Assembly (NCBI GenBank): GCA_900769665.1
Contig: CAAGHL010000058.1
Location: 1 to 64,000 of the forward strand
Reading direction: 5' to 3'
DNA length: 64,000 nucleotides
Source: Clostridia bacterium
GTDB taxonomy: Bacteria > Bacillota > Clostridia > Christensenellales > CAG-314
Shown: in pieces, positions 51,560 through 60,490 of the stretch
Layout of the letters: each line of letters starts with the position of its first letter
How positions within the stretch are numbered: the stretch's first letter is position 1
Made by a program: the position numbers and the translations under genes
Notes under the pieces: generated by a model
Told to the model about the DNA's origin: nothing
Databases searched by the model: none
The model's input: the letters and a program-made list of their open reading frames with translations, nothing else

Positions 51560-52633
51560 ATGGAAAACTTACAAATTGCATTTTCGTTGTATGCAGATGT
51601 ACCGAAGAAACAGGTGGAGCAAGAAATCGCTCGACAACAAAAACTACTTAGCGACCTTACTACCGCCGAGCAAACGGACGAAGTGATTGCCGCGACGGCG
51701 CAGGTGCAAGATAACATCAAATTGTTGCAAGCAAAGCGAAAAAACATTATCGGCAAGAATGTCGGCAGTGTTGTCAGCTCGATATTCAAGTGGATTATGT
51801 GGGCGATATTGATCGTGTATTGCATTTCGCTACTTTTTTTGCCCGTTTGGATGTTGCTGACGGCATTCAAGGATCCTATCGAATACACACTAAACCCGTT
51901 TGCGTTCCCGACGTCGTTCAAGTTTGACAACTTTGTCAATGTGTTCAGTCACTTGCAGATAGAAATCGATTATCAGACATCCTACAATATGTTGCAAATG
52001 GCAGGTTTCAGCTTTTTGTATGCGGCAGGATTTACCATCGTCGACCTTTTTTTGACTGCAATTTCAGCATACGTAATAGCAAAATACCGTTTCCCGGGCA
52101 GAAACCTGTTGTACACAATAGGTATCGTCGTAATGATCGTGCCGATTGTCGGCAGTTTGCCTTCGGCAATGCAAATCAGCAAGGCACTCGGCGTGTACGA
52201 CAACATGCTGTTGCGCATCTTGCTTTGCCACGGATGTGTGTTTAGCGGATTCAACTTCCTACTGTTACACGGCAACTTCAAGGAGATGCCTTGGGACTAC
52301 GCCGAGGCGGTGTTTATCGACGGCGGCAACCATTACACGGCGTTTTTCAAGATGTATTTGCCGATGATTTTTCCGACGTTGATGGTGTTGTTCGTGCTTG
52401 GTTTCTTGGGCGGTTGGAACGACTACGAAACCTTCATGGTGTGGTTGCCTAGTACGCCAAACCTGGCATACGGCATGTATTTGTTCCAGGGCAAGGCAAA
52501 GGCGTTGTACAAGAGTAACATTACCGAGGTAATGGCTGGTTTCACAATGGTAGTAATACCAACTGTCGCATTGTACTTTGCAAGTCAAAAGACAATCATG
52601 AGTAAGTATACCGTCGGCGGTTTGAAAGGCTGA
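51560..52633 (+). CDS. CUT1-type sugar ABC transporter permease with coiled-coil N-terminal extension
   Basis: A 357-residue permease, about 70 residues longer than usual. Residues of about 10-65 are hydrophilic with heptad-like spacing (KKQVEQEIARQQKLLSDLTT, TAQVQDNIKLLQAKRK) and likely form a cytoplasmic coiled coil. Six helices follow, and the EAA-like loop is EAVFIDGGNHYTAFFKMYLP near 249. With the gene at 50598 it forms the pore for the SBP at 48742. No ATPase gene adjoins; the one at 45714 or the enlarged MalK at 17674 may serve. Confidence 0.88.
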   Translation: MENLQIAFSLYADVPKKQVEQEIARQQKLLSDLTTAEQTDEVIAATAQVQDNIKLLQAKRKNIIGKNVGSVVSSIFKWIMWAILIVYCISLLFLPVWMLLTAFKDPIEYTLNPFAFPTSFKFDNFVNVFSHLQIEIDYQTSYNMLQMAGFSFLYAAGFTIVDLFLTAISAYVIAKYRFPGRNLLYTIGIVVMIVPIVGSLPSAMQISKALGVYDNMLLRILLCHGCVFSGFNFLLLHGNFKEMPWDYAEAVFIDGGNHYTAFFKMYLPMIFPTLMVLFVLGFLGGWNDYETFMVWLPSTPNLAYGMYLFQGKAKALYKSNITEVMAGFTMVVIPTVALYFASQKTIMSKYTVGGLKG

Positions 52634-52717
52634 TTGGCATATTTAGCTGCCGAGTATTGCCGTTAGGCATGACAATTACGACATTTTATGCGGCATTACG
52701 TCGCACATAAGGAAAAC

Positions 52718-55700
52718 ATGAATAAAAAAATACCAATAGTAATATTGATGTGCTTGATTGTGGCGGTTGCTCTTGTTTCCTGTACTCCGACTACGCCCGA
52801 CAATCCATCGCAACCCGAGCAGCCAATAGGTGAAAAATCGCTCGATGACAGTGCTATTTCCGAAACTGCCAAAGTGTATTCCTCCCTTGCGATAACTTCC
52901 TGTAAAGGCAAGTGGGGCAATGCGACTTACGCCGTCGAGGCGGAAATAACAACTCCGTCGGGCAAGACGGAAACGACCAAAAGCAACTATGTTGTGACGG
53001 AAGAGGGCGTGTACAACGTCAAGTTGACGGCTAACGTCGGTGGCGAAACGCTTACCAAGACAAAATCCGTTACCGTCGGCGGATACTCGGCGCAAGCTTT
53101 GTTTTCTGCGAGCAACGCAACGATCATTGCTGAAAATATCTCCGTTGCCGACAAACTTCGCACGGGGACTGCCAATACGAGCGGCATGCAGGTGTCGATC
53201 AATCAAAGCAGCGTATTCAACTACAAGCCCGTTGTCGACCTCAACGAGGTCAGGGGCAATTTGATAGAGTTCGTCCCCAACTACTTAGCCAAGTCGCGTG
53301 ACCTTCGTGCGGTCAAACTTGTTCTTACCGACGCATACGACAGCGCAAACAAGTTGGAAGTTTTGTTTCAACTTAACACGGGTGTAGGCGGCGTGCCCGA
53401 CAGCAAACTCGGCCAAGGCGAGTCGCAAGCATTTATTTCGGTTACGTTCAACGGCGTTACCACCGCAAACGGAAACTACCCCGGCTTGTACGACGTTGTG
53501 GTGTGCTTTAACCAAAACTTTTTGCCATATTTCCCGTTCCACGACGGATTCCGTCCGCAAAGCAACGACCCTGTGCAAATTCGTTTCGACAACGCAACAA
53601 ACAAGTTCTATACAAAGTTGTCGGACGGCGACTACATGGTCATGGACGTATCCGACCCGACGGACGAATACGCTGACTTCAAGGGCTTTACCACGGGCGA
53701 AGTGTACTTGTCCGTGCAAGGTGTTATCGGTAGCGGTGACATTGTGCTTACCAAGCTCGGCAACACCGTGCTGTCCGATGTTGGCAAAGACGACTACAAA
53801 AACGCCAACAACGGCTTTTTGACTGGCGGTTACGATGTAAACAACATGCTAGTCGGCTTTGTCGGCTACCCGTATTACATCCCGACGGATATGGATGGCG
53901 TTACGGCAAAACTGTTTTGCAAGGGCGAGGGCGAAACTAAGTTTTCCGACGTAAGCGACAAGCTTGCCGACGGATTTGTGCCCGACAAAGCAGGCGAGTA
54001 CTACGTGCGATACCAAGTTACCAACAATTACGGCTACAAAACAAATGTGGACACGTCGCACTTCCAAGTGTATGCCACGCCAAAGGACGCCGGATTGGAA
54101 ATTAAAGCTACTTTCGACGGCAAATTGTCGGCAAAGTTATTTGATCTGTTTGCAGTTCCCGAAATCGACGTTGTGGGAGGTAGCGGCAAGCTGTCGCTAG
54201 AGTACTTTGCCGTTGTGGACGGCGTGGAAACTGCGGCGCATCCCAACCAACGTTTGGCTATTTTGCAAAAGGGACAGAATGTTGCCGTCAAGGTGGTTGC
54301 CACCGACCAAATGAGTTACAGCGAAGAGTTTGTCTTCCCCGTGGCAATCGACAACAACGTTACTCGTTTCGAGCTTGTCGGGTGCTACGACGAAATTACA
54401 GTGATGTACGGCGACGAAATTACCGTTCCTGCTTATACGGCAATCGACTTCTCGCAAGACGATGTTTTCGCAAACAACCTTACGCTGGACATTTTGCAAG
54501 GCAAGAGTAAGCAACTCAATGTGGGCGACAAAATCACCGTTTACGGTGAAACGACCATTGTTTATTTGCTCGACGGCGAACAAAAACTTGCGCTCAACGT
54601 CCATTGCGTGCCCGAAACAATCGATACGGTGGAGGGCGGCAACACAATCGACAAGCAATTTGGCAATGTTGCGGGACTTGGCTCGGCTACGGCGTACGAC
54701 GAAGGCACTTTCTTTGCATTTGACGGCAGTACGGACAACGTCAAGTTGCCTATGCCGTACACGCTGTCGGCAAGCAACCTCAAGTTTAGTTTCGGCGTGT
54801 TTGACGGCACTGCAATAAACAGCGTTAGCGTTACTCTGGCAGACAAACGTCAAGGATACGAACTTAACTTCCGACTGACTGACCTTGCGGCAAAACCTGT
54901 GTTGTGGCTAAACGGCAACGAAACAACGTGGCAAATCACCACAACCAAACAAACGGCGACAAACGGCAAGTACGCAGGTAAAAGTTACTACTTGTACACA
55001 TTTATCTTCGACGGCGGACTGAAAGTCGTGCAAAACGCATACGAAATGACCGTCGGTAATGTCGACGCTTGGACAAACGGAGTTGACTTTGACGGTTTCG
55101 ATATGTGCGGTGCCAAGGTGACGTTTGTCGTAGACGGAACAAACGGCGGCGATGCGTTTTTGCTCAATACCGTATCCAACCAAACCTTTACCAAGTCGGC
55201 ATTCGAGTTTGGCGACAGAGTTGTCCCTGCGTTGGCATTCGACGGCGCAATCAGTAGCGGAATCGTGGATCTCGGCACAAGCGTTTTTGTACCCAAAGCA
55301 TACGTGTACGACGTACTCAGTTATTCGTCGACAATCAAGATGTCGGTAATTACGCCCGACGGCTCATATATCTACCAAAACGTTGCTCCGCGTGCGTGTA
55401 CGATCGACTTTACCGAGTACGGTCGTTACCGCGTTTCCTACACGATAGCCGACAATGGCGGCAAGGGACAAAGCCGCACTTACACGTACATCTTCGATTG
55501 CCTTGACAAAGAGCCGCCGCAAATAATGCTTGACGGCAACTACGACAAGGAGTACAAGGCAGGAAAGAAAATCACAGTGATCGGTGCGCAAGCTACGGAC
55601 AACACTTCCGACGTTACATTGACTGTGCTTTTGTACAATCAATCGACGATGGTGTACACGCCGACAAAAATCGGTGACAAATTGAAACTTGCGGCAGGCA

Positions 55701-55777
55701 AATACACAATTGTGTACTATGCCACCGACGAAAACGGCAACTTTGCAACTCAAAAATTCGATATTACGGTAAAGTAG
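52718..55777 (+). CDS. Large multi-domain surface lipoprotein
   Basis: A 1019-residue lipoprotein with lipobox LVSC (Cys22). An Ig-like domain (about 45-125) is followed by a beta-sandwich of about 200 residues (LRAVKLVLTDAYDSANKLEV to GVIGSGDIVLTKLGNTVL), two further Ig-like stretches, a second beta-sandwich (about 660-850) and a C-terminal Ig/HYR-like domain ending GKYTIVYYATDENGNFATQK. No catalytic motif was found. The start at 52718 is chosen over 52688 because AAGGA lies six bases before it and the signal peptide then begins normally. It follows the importer genes and directly abuts the DUF4838 gene. Likely role: glycan binding or scaffolding. Confidence 0.75.
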   Translation: MNKKIPIVILMCLIVAVALVSCTPTTPDNPSQPEQPIGEKSLDDSAISETAKVYSSLAITSCKGKWGNATYAVEAEITTPSGKTETTKSNYVVTEEGVYNVKLTANVGGETLTKTKSVTVGGYSAQALFSASNATIIAENISVADKLRTGTANTSGMQVSINQSSVFNYKPVVDLNEVRGNLIEFVPNYLAKSRDLRAVKLVLTDAYDSANKLEVLFQLNTGVGGVPDSKLGQGESQAFISVTFNGVTTANGNYPGLYDVVVCFNQNFLPYFPFHDGFRPQSNDPVQIRFDNATNKFYTKLSDGDYMVMDVSDPTDEYADFKGFTTGEVYLSVQGVIGSGDIVLTKLGNTVLSDVGKDDYKNANNGFLTGGYDVNNMLVGFVGYPYYIPTDMDGVTAKLFCKGEGETKFSDVSDKLADGFVPDKAGEYYVRYQVTNNYGYKTNVDTSHFQVYATPKDAGLEIKATFDGKLSAKLFDLFAVPEIDVVGGSGKLSLEYFAVVDGVETAAHPNQRLAILQKGQNVAVKVVATDQMSYSEEFVFPVAIDNNVTRFELVGCYDEITVMYGDEITVPAYTAIDFSQDDVFANNLTLDILQGKSKQLNVGDKITVYGETTIVYLLDGEQKLALNVHCVPETIDTVEGGNTIDKQFGNVAGLGSATAYDEGTFFAFDGSTDNVKLPMPYTLSASNLKFSFGVFDGTAINSVSVTLADKRQGYELNFRLTDLAAKPVLWLNGNETTWQITTTKQTATNGKYAGKSYYLYTFIFDGGLKVVQNAYEMTVGNVDAWTNGVDFDGFDMCGAKVTFVVDGTNGGDAFLLNTVSNQTFTKSAFEFGDRVVPALAFDGAISSGIVDLGTSVFVPKAYVYDVLSYSSTIKMSVITPDGSYIYQNVAPRACTIDFTEYGRYRVSYTIADNGGKGQSRTYTYIFDCLDKEPPQIMLDGNYDKEYKAGKKITVIGAQATDNTSDVTLTVLLYNQSTMVYTPTKIGDKLKLAAGKYTIVYYATDENGNFATQKFDITVK

Positions 55778-55786
55778 GTGACGACA

Positions 55787-57832
55787 ATGACAAAGAAAAG
55801 ATTTATATTCGGTTTGACCGCTTTACTTATGCTTGTTACCGCTTGTTTTGCCTTTGTCGGTTGCAACGACAACAGCGGCGACAGAACGTTGCCCGACGTT
55901 GGCGAAATGATTGCCGACGGGCAAACAACCTACAAGGTGATTGTACCGTCCAACGCAAGCGCCACGCAGGAATACGCCGCACAACAAATTTGCAACTACT
56001 TTGCGCAAGTTACGGGCGTTGCTATGAGTTACGTTGCCGACAGCGGGGAGTCTTACGACAGCAACAGTACGATTATTTCTCTCGGCAAGACTTCGGCGTA
56101 CAACACCGCAGTCAAAAACCACAAAAACGTTGACGTATCGCGCAAAACGCTCAACGACGACGGTTTTGTGATGTTTACCGACGGCAAGTCGTTGTTTATC
56201 GACAGCTACAACGACCGAGGTATCATGTACGGCGCATTCGAGTTTATCGAGCAAAACCTCGGAGTAAAGTTTTTGACCTACGACTACACCTACGTGCCTA
56301 CGGCTACGCAAGTGGTGCTGAAAGGCTACGACAAAACTTGCGTTTCGCCTTTCCGACAAAGAGTGTACCTCAATACTCCGATTTGGTACCAAGATACCGA
56401 TTATGTAGCGCATCTCAGGTACAACACCGACTTCTGCAATATGCCGGATAACATGGGTGACTCTACCAAGTGGTGCTACTATGGTAGCGGCGGCGACGCA
56501 ACGCATACGGGATTTCGTATTGTGGTGCCCGGCGATTACATGGAAACCGTAGACGGCGAAACACGCATAAAAAGCGAATACGTAGACTGTTTTTCGCACA
56601 CGGGTAGCGGCGAAACCGAAACGACGTATTGGTTTGAAGGCGCGCTCGGCGAACCGCACGATTTGTGCTTTACAAGCGGCATAAACGAAGACGGTACGCC
56701 GGACATGACCAAGGAAAACACAACGGTGCGTTTGGTTGCCGAGTCGCTCAAACGCTGGATAGTGGAGGACGCCGACGCCGAGTTTTACATGGTTGGTCAA
56801 GCCGACCGCTCCTACGGTTGCCCGTGCGACAGATGCAAGGCGGCGCGTGACAAGTATATGGACAGCGGCTTGATGGTGCGCTTTATCAACGCCGTATCAC
56901 AAATTCTTGACGATTGGAAGCAAACGGAAAACATAACAAAGGAATACAGCCTTGTAATTTTCGCTTATTCCTACAGCGAAAAGGCTCCCGTGCGTGACGG
57001 AAAAGTTATTGACAGTACAGTGATTCCTGCCGATGACGTGTATGTGCGTTACGCTCCTATCCGCGGCTCGTACTACTACTCTTTGCAAGACGAACGCCAA
57101 ACCGACGACGTTAAAAACATCTACGAAGATTGGGGAAAAATTACCGATCGACTGATGATTTGGACGTACCACGACATATACAGTAACTGGTTTTGGTACT
57201 ATCCGACCTATCAGGCAATGAGCAGTGACCTACAAATGCTCGAGTCCGTCGGTACGGAATATGCCATGGCGCAAAGTACATTCCTTGAAAACGGAGTTTA
57301 CACTCAACACCTTAACGCTTATATTCATAGTAAGTTGTGTTGGAATACTAAGGCGGATGTCGGGGCAATTCGCGACGAATTTTTGTACTACTACTTCGGT
57401 GAAGAGGCATACGAATATATGCGCGAGTTTCACGTTCGTATGGATGACCGCTATGCGCTTATGGCGGCAAACAGCGGTAGCCCCATGATATCCAACCTTT
57501 CCAAAAACGGCGTAAATCAGGACGGCTACTGGACGTACAACTTCCTTAATGAGATTGTCGAATTGTTTGACAAAGCGATTGCCGCGGTAAACGCCAACGA
57601 AGGCTATACGATCGAGCAAAAGGCAATGTACGTAGAGCATATACAAAAAGCTTCGCTTCAACCGCTGTACATGCGTTGGTACAACGCCAAGGCAAACGGC
57701 TACACCGAAAACGAGCAAATCGCGCTTGTTTCCGAGTGGGTTACTTTGGCTGAAAAGTACGGCGTAACCAAATATGGCGAAAATATTGCGCTGACAATTG
57801 CCGCGATAAAGGCGCAGTTCGGCTTGCAATAA
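55787..57832 (+). CDS. DUF4838-family lipoprotein, putative glycoside hydrolase
   Basis: A 681-residue lipoprotein with lipobox FVGC (Cys26). Residues of about 45-170 form the alpha/beta domain that precedes the barrel in GH20, GH67 and GH84 enzymes (QEYAAQQICNYFAQVTG, DRGIMYGAFEFIEQNLGVKFLT). The rest matches DUF4838, which is predicted to be a TIM-barrel glycosidase; VGQADRSYGCPCDRCKA carries the paired cysteines typical of this family. The catalytic residues and substrate are not established. ATG at 55787 is preferred to GTG at 55778 because AGGTG precedes it at good spacing. It lies nine bases after the previous gene and ends the operon. Confidence 0.8.
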   Translation: MTKKRFIFGLTALLMLVTACFAFVGCNDNSGDRTLPDVGEMIADGQTTYKVIVPSNASATQEYAAQQICNYFAQVTGVAMSYVADSGESYDSNSTIISLGKTSAYNTAVKNHKNVDVSRKTLNDDGFVMFTDGKSLFIDSYNDRGIMYGAFEFIEQNLGVKFLTYDYTYVPTATQVVLKGYDKTCVSPFRQRVYLNTPIWYQDTDYVAHLRYNTDFCNMPDNMGDSTKWCYYGSGGDATHTGFRIVVPGDYMETVDGETRIKSEYVDCFSHTGSGETETTYWFEGALGEPHDLCFTSGINEDGTPDMTKENTTVRLVAESLKRWIVEDADAEFYMVGQADRSYGCPCDRCKAARDKYMDSGLMVRFINAVSQILDDWKQTENITKEYSLVIFAYSYSEKAPVRDGKVIDSTVIPADDVYVRYAPIRGSYYYSLQDERQTDDVKNIYEDWGKITDRLMIWTYHDIYSNWFWYYPTYQAMSSDLQMLESVGTEYAMAQSTFLENGVYTQHLNAYIHSKLCWNTKADVGAIRDEFLYYYFGEEAYEYMREFHVRMDDRYALMAANSGSPMISNLSKNGVNQDGYWTYNFLNEIVELFDKAIAAVNANEGYTIEQKAMYVEHIQKASLQPLYMRWYNAKANGYTENEQIALVSEWVTLAEKYGVTKYGENIALTIAAIKAQFGLQ

Positions 57833-57850
57833 ACTTGTTGCCTGACTAAA

Positions 57851-57879
57851 CGAAAAGGGAAGCAAAACTTCCCTTTTCG
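57851..57879. terminator. Bidirectional terminator between convergent genes
   Basis: CGAAAAGGGAAG and CTTCCCTTTTCG form a perfect 12-base-pair stem with a five-base loop. It serves the plus-strand DUF4838 operon and the minus-strand AraC gene. Confidence 0.75.
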
Positions 57880-57952
57880 AATGTGTTTACTTTGCGCGCA
57901 TGAACGCAAGTGTAAGCAAAATTTATATATGTATCAGAAAATTTGCGACAAA

Positions 57953-58795
57953 TCAGTCGTTTTGCTCGGCGTTTTCCGTAAACTTTTTGCGGTAATCCGT
58001 CGGCGACATGCCTACATTTTTGCTGAAATATTTGTAAAAGTACGGCATGGACGAAAACCCGCAGTTAAGGGCAATGTTACTTACCGACATGTCGCTTTTG
58101 CGCAACCACAGTTTGGCTTCTTTCAGTCGACACTGCATTGCGTATTCCATTATCGATACTCCGCGCGCCTTTTTGAAAGAGTGTATCAGCGTACTCTTGG
58201 CGCAGTAAAAGATTTTGGTAAGTTCGTCTATAGAAATTTGTTGGTTGAAGTGCGTTTCGATGTAACTTGCCACTGAATCCGTCAGTTTGGACGATTCCTT
58301 TTTGTTGTAGGGCAATACGTCGGTGTCGAAATAGCGTTGCGTTTCCAACAATACAAGGTCAAGCAATTTGCTCATCACTTGCGCCGTGTTTTTCTCGGGT
58401 TTCTTTGCCTCGCGGTAGATAAACTCGATGTAGGTGCGCAAGCGATTGTCCGTCGGGGTAAACCAACTTTTGCTCAGGTCGTCGGGTATGCCGAACTTTA
58501 CGTTGCGTATACCGAGTATTAGGTACTCCGTTGTTTCGTTAGGGCGTGCGTATGCGCTATGCAATGTGTAGGGGTTCATCACCCAAAAGTCGCCCTCGCG
58601 CACTCTTCTGCGTACCGACTCTATGGTCATTTCGCCTGTGCCGCTTCTGCAAAGCCAAATTTCCGTCAAGCCGTGTATTACACTTTTGTTTTCGAAGTCG
58701 GTGATGATGTCGGAGTTGACGTATTCCAGTATCGGCGCAATGCTTTGCCCGCCGAAATACATATCGGTATCTATACGATTGTATATCTCTGCCAT
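57953..58795 (-). CDS. AraC-family transcriptional regulator
   Basis: A 280-residue regulator with an N-terminal cupin-like arm (VRRRVREGDFWVMNPYTLHS is the typical sugar-sensing strand) and a C-terminal AraC HTH pair (ISIDELTKIFYCAKSTLIHS and MSVSNIALNCGFSSMPYFYK). The start at 58795 has AAGGAGG five bases upstream. It is divergent from the GH29 alpha-fucosidase gene and likely controls it, with an inverted repeat in its own promoter. The regulator at 4186 has the same length but a different ligand arm. Confidence 0.88.
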   Translation of the reverse strand: MAEIYNRIDTDMYFGGQSIAPILEYVNSDIITDFENKSVIHGLTEIWLCRSGTGEMTIESVRRRVREGDFWVMNPYTLHSAYARPNETTEYLILGIRNVKFGIPDDLSKSWFTPTDNRLRTYIEFIYREAKKPEKNTAQVMSKLLDLVLLETQRYFDTDVLPYNKKESSKLTDSVASYIETHFNQQISIDELTKIFYCAKSTLIHSFKKARGVSIMEYAMQCRLKEAKLWLRKSDMSVSNIALNCGFSSMPYFYKYFSKNVGMSPTDYRKKFTENAEQND

Positions 58796-58873
58796 GGTTT
58801 CCTCCTTGCAAAGCGACAATGTCAAATTGTAGCTGTTGTGGAAAAATAGTGCATTTGTTGCAAGTTTTCTCTT

Positions 58874-58902
58874 ATTGTAGCACTATTTGCTACATTTGGC
58901 AA
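58874..58902 (-). promoter_or_regulatory. AraC promoter with overlapping inverted repeat
   Basis: On the minus strand TTGCCA (58897-58902) and TACAAT (58874-58879) with a 17-base spacer. TGTAGC, seven bases, GCTACA forms an inverted repeat at about 58876-58894 overlapping the -10 box. A second palindrome, TGCCAA-ACG-TTGGCA, lies at about 58967-58981 nearer the GH29 gene. Confidence 0.6.
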
Positions 58903-59017
58903 CGGTTTGCTTAGCTTCGACTTTGGTTGGGTTTGACAGACGTAAAGCGATTTTGTAATTATTTGTGCCAAACGTTGGCAACCTTGTCATCGTTTGTAGC
59001 AGTGTAAAGGTGTAAAT

Positions 59018-60211
59018 ATGTGTAAAAAAACTTATGTGGAAGAATTTGAACAGCGCGGTTTCGGTTTGTTTGTGCACTTCGGCTTGTACAGCGTGGTGGG
59101 CAAAGGAGAGTGGTACTACCGCTTGAACAAAAACTGCGACCCCGTCGCGTATCATAATTTGATGAGTAAGTTTGTTGTCAAGCGTGATTGGGCAACCAAG
59201 CTTGTTGCCGTTGCCAAAAAGGCAGGGTGCAAGTACATTACGCTGACGGTGCGCCATCACGATGGTTTCAGTTTGTACGACACTTGCGGACTAAACGACT
59301 ACGACGCACCGCATTCCGCATGCGGGCGTGACCTGATTGCCGAGTTTGTGTATGCGTGCAACAAGGGTGGCGTAGCGCCGTTTTTCTACCATACGTGGTT
59401 GGACTGGTGCAATACCGACTACACGCAAAACTTTCCTAAGTACATGGATTACCTCAACAAAAGTATCGAAATCTTGTGTACCAAGTACGGTAAGATAGGC
59501 GGTTTTTGGTTTGACGGCGCATGGGATCGGTCAATCGATTGGCACGAAGACGAAATCTACGGCACTATACGCAAGTATCAGCCGCATGCAATCATTGTCA
59601 ACAATACGGGACTTTCCGAGCTTGGCAAAACCGGACATCCCCAAATCGATTGCGTAACTTTCGAGCGTGGCAATCCGTTTTTGGTGTCGGACAGTCGCAG
59701 TATTGCCGGGGAAATGTGCCAAGTGCTAAACGACCATTGGGGTTACGCCGCAACGGACATCGACTACAAACCCGTGTCCGAGCTTATCGGCAACCTTGTG
59801 GAGTGCCGTGCATGCAACTGCAATTTGTTGCTTAACACGGGGTTGAAGGGCGACGGCACGGTGCGTGACATCGACAAGTGCATTTTGACGGAAATAGGCA
59901 ATTGGATACGCGCTAACAAAAACTTTATTTACGGCGCTAGGCACAGTGCGGTTGCGGCTGACAATGCTACCTTACTTACCGACGGAACGTATTTGTATGC
60001 AGTGGTGCACAACGTGCCCGTAAGCGGCGACGAAAACGTCAATCGTCATCTTGCTAAAACAGTGGTAACGTTGGATGGCAAAATCAAACGTGCCATATGG
60101 CTGGACAATGGTGAAGAAGTGGAGCTTGCCGCGCCGAACGCATTTGTAGTCAAACCATTCGACTACGGCACAAGCGGTGCATTGCGTGTGGCTAAGATAA
60201 AGTTGAAGTAG
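59018..60211 (+). CDS. GH29 alpha-L-fucosidase
   Basis: A 397-residue enzyme without a signal peptide, so probably cytoplasmic. GH29 motifs are present in order: FGLFVHFGLYSV, TVRHHDGFSLYD and GGFWFDGAWD with the nucleophile Asp166. The barrel is followed by only a short C-terminal beta domain. It would release fucose from imported oligosaccharides such as those of mucin or N-glycans. The AraC gene is divergent and a terminator follows. The acid/base residue cannot be assigned with confidence because it varies in this family. Confidence 0.9.
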   Translation: MCKKTYVEEFEQRGFGLFVHFGLYSVVGKGEWYYRLNKNCDPVAYHNLMSKFVVKRDWATKLVAVAKKAGCKYITLTVRHHDGFSLYDTCGLNDYDAPHSACGRDLIAEFVYACNKGGVAPFFYHTWLDWCNTDYTQNFPKYMDYLNKSIEILCTKYGKIGGFWFDGAWDRSIDWHEDEIYGTIRKYQPHAIIVNNTGLSELGKTGHPQIDCVTFERGNPFLVSDSRSIAGEMCQVLNDHWGYAATDIDYKPVSELIGNLVECRACNCNLLLNTGLKGDGTVRDIDKCILTEIGNWIRANKNFIYGARHSAVAADNATLLTDGTYLYAVVHNVPVSGDENVNRHLAKTVVTLDGKIKRAIWLDNGEEVELAAPNAFVVKPFDYGTSGALRVAKIKLK

Positions 60212-60243
60212 AAATATAGATAAATCGAATTACCAATCAATCA

Positions 60244-60281
60244 AACCGACGGACGACAAATCTGTCGGTTTTATTCTTTTG
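60244..60281 (+). terminator. Intrinsic terminator of the fucosidase gene
   Basis: AACCGACGG pairs with CTGTCGGTT (one G-T pair), followed by a T-rich tract. Confidence 0.7.
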
Positions 60282-60490
60282 CGACAATTGTTTTTGTCAG
60301 TGTCAACTCGGCAATATCTGTACTAATAGTTGCAATATTTGTAATGTATCGCCTGTTGTGTTTTGGTAAGATTACAGTGCAGGGTTTTATGACGTCAATT
60401 GTCTGTTTTATAGACGTGTTTGAGGCGTTTTACCTTGCGATGTTGTAGAAATCAGTGCTTTGCGCACAATAATAAATAAGGAGAAACACT

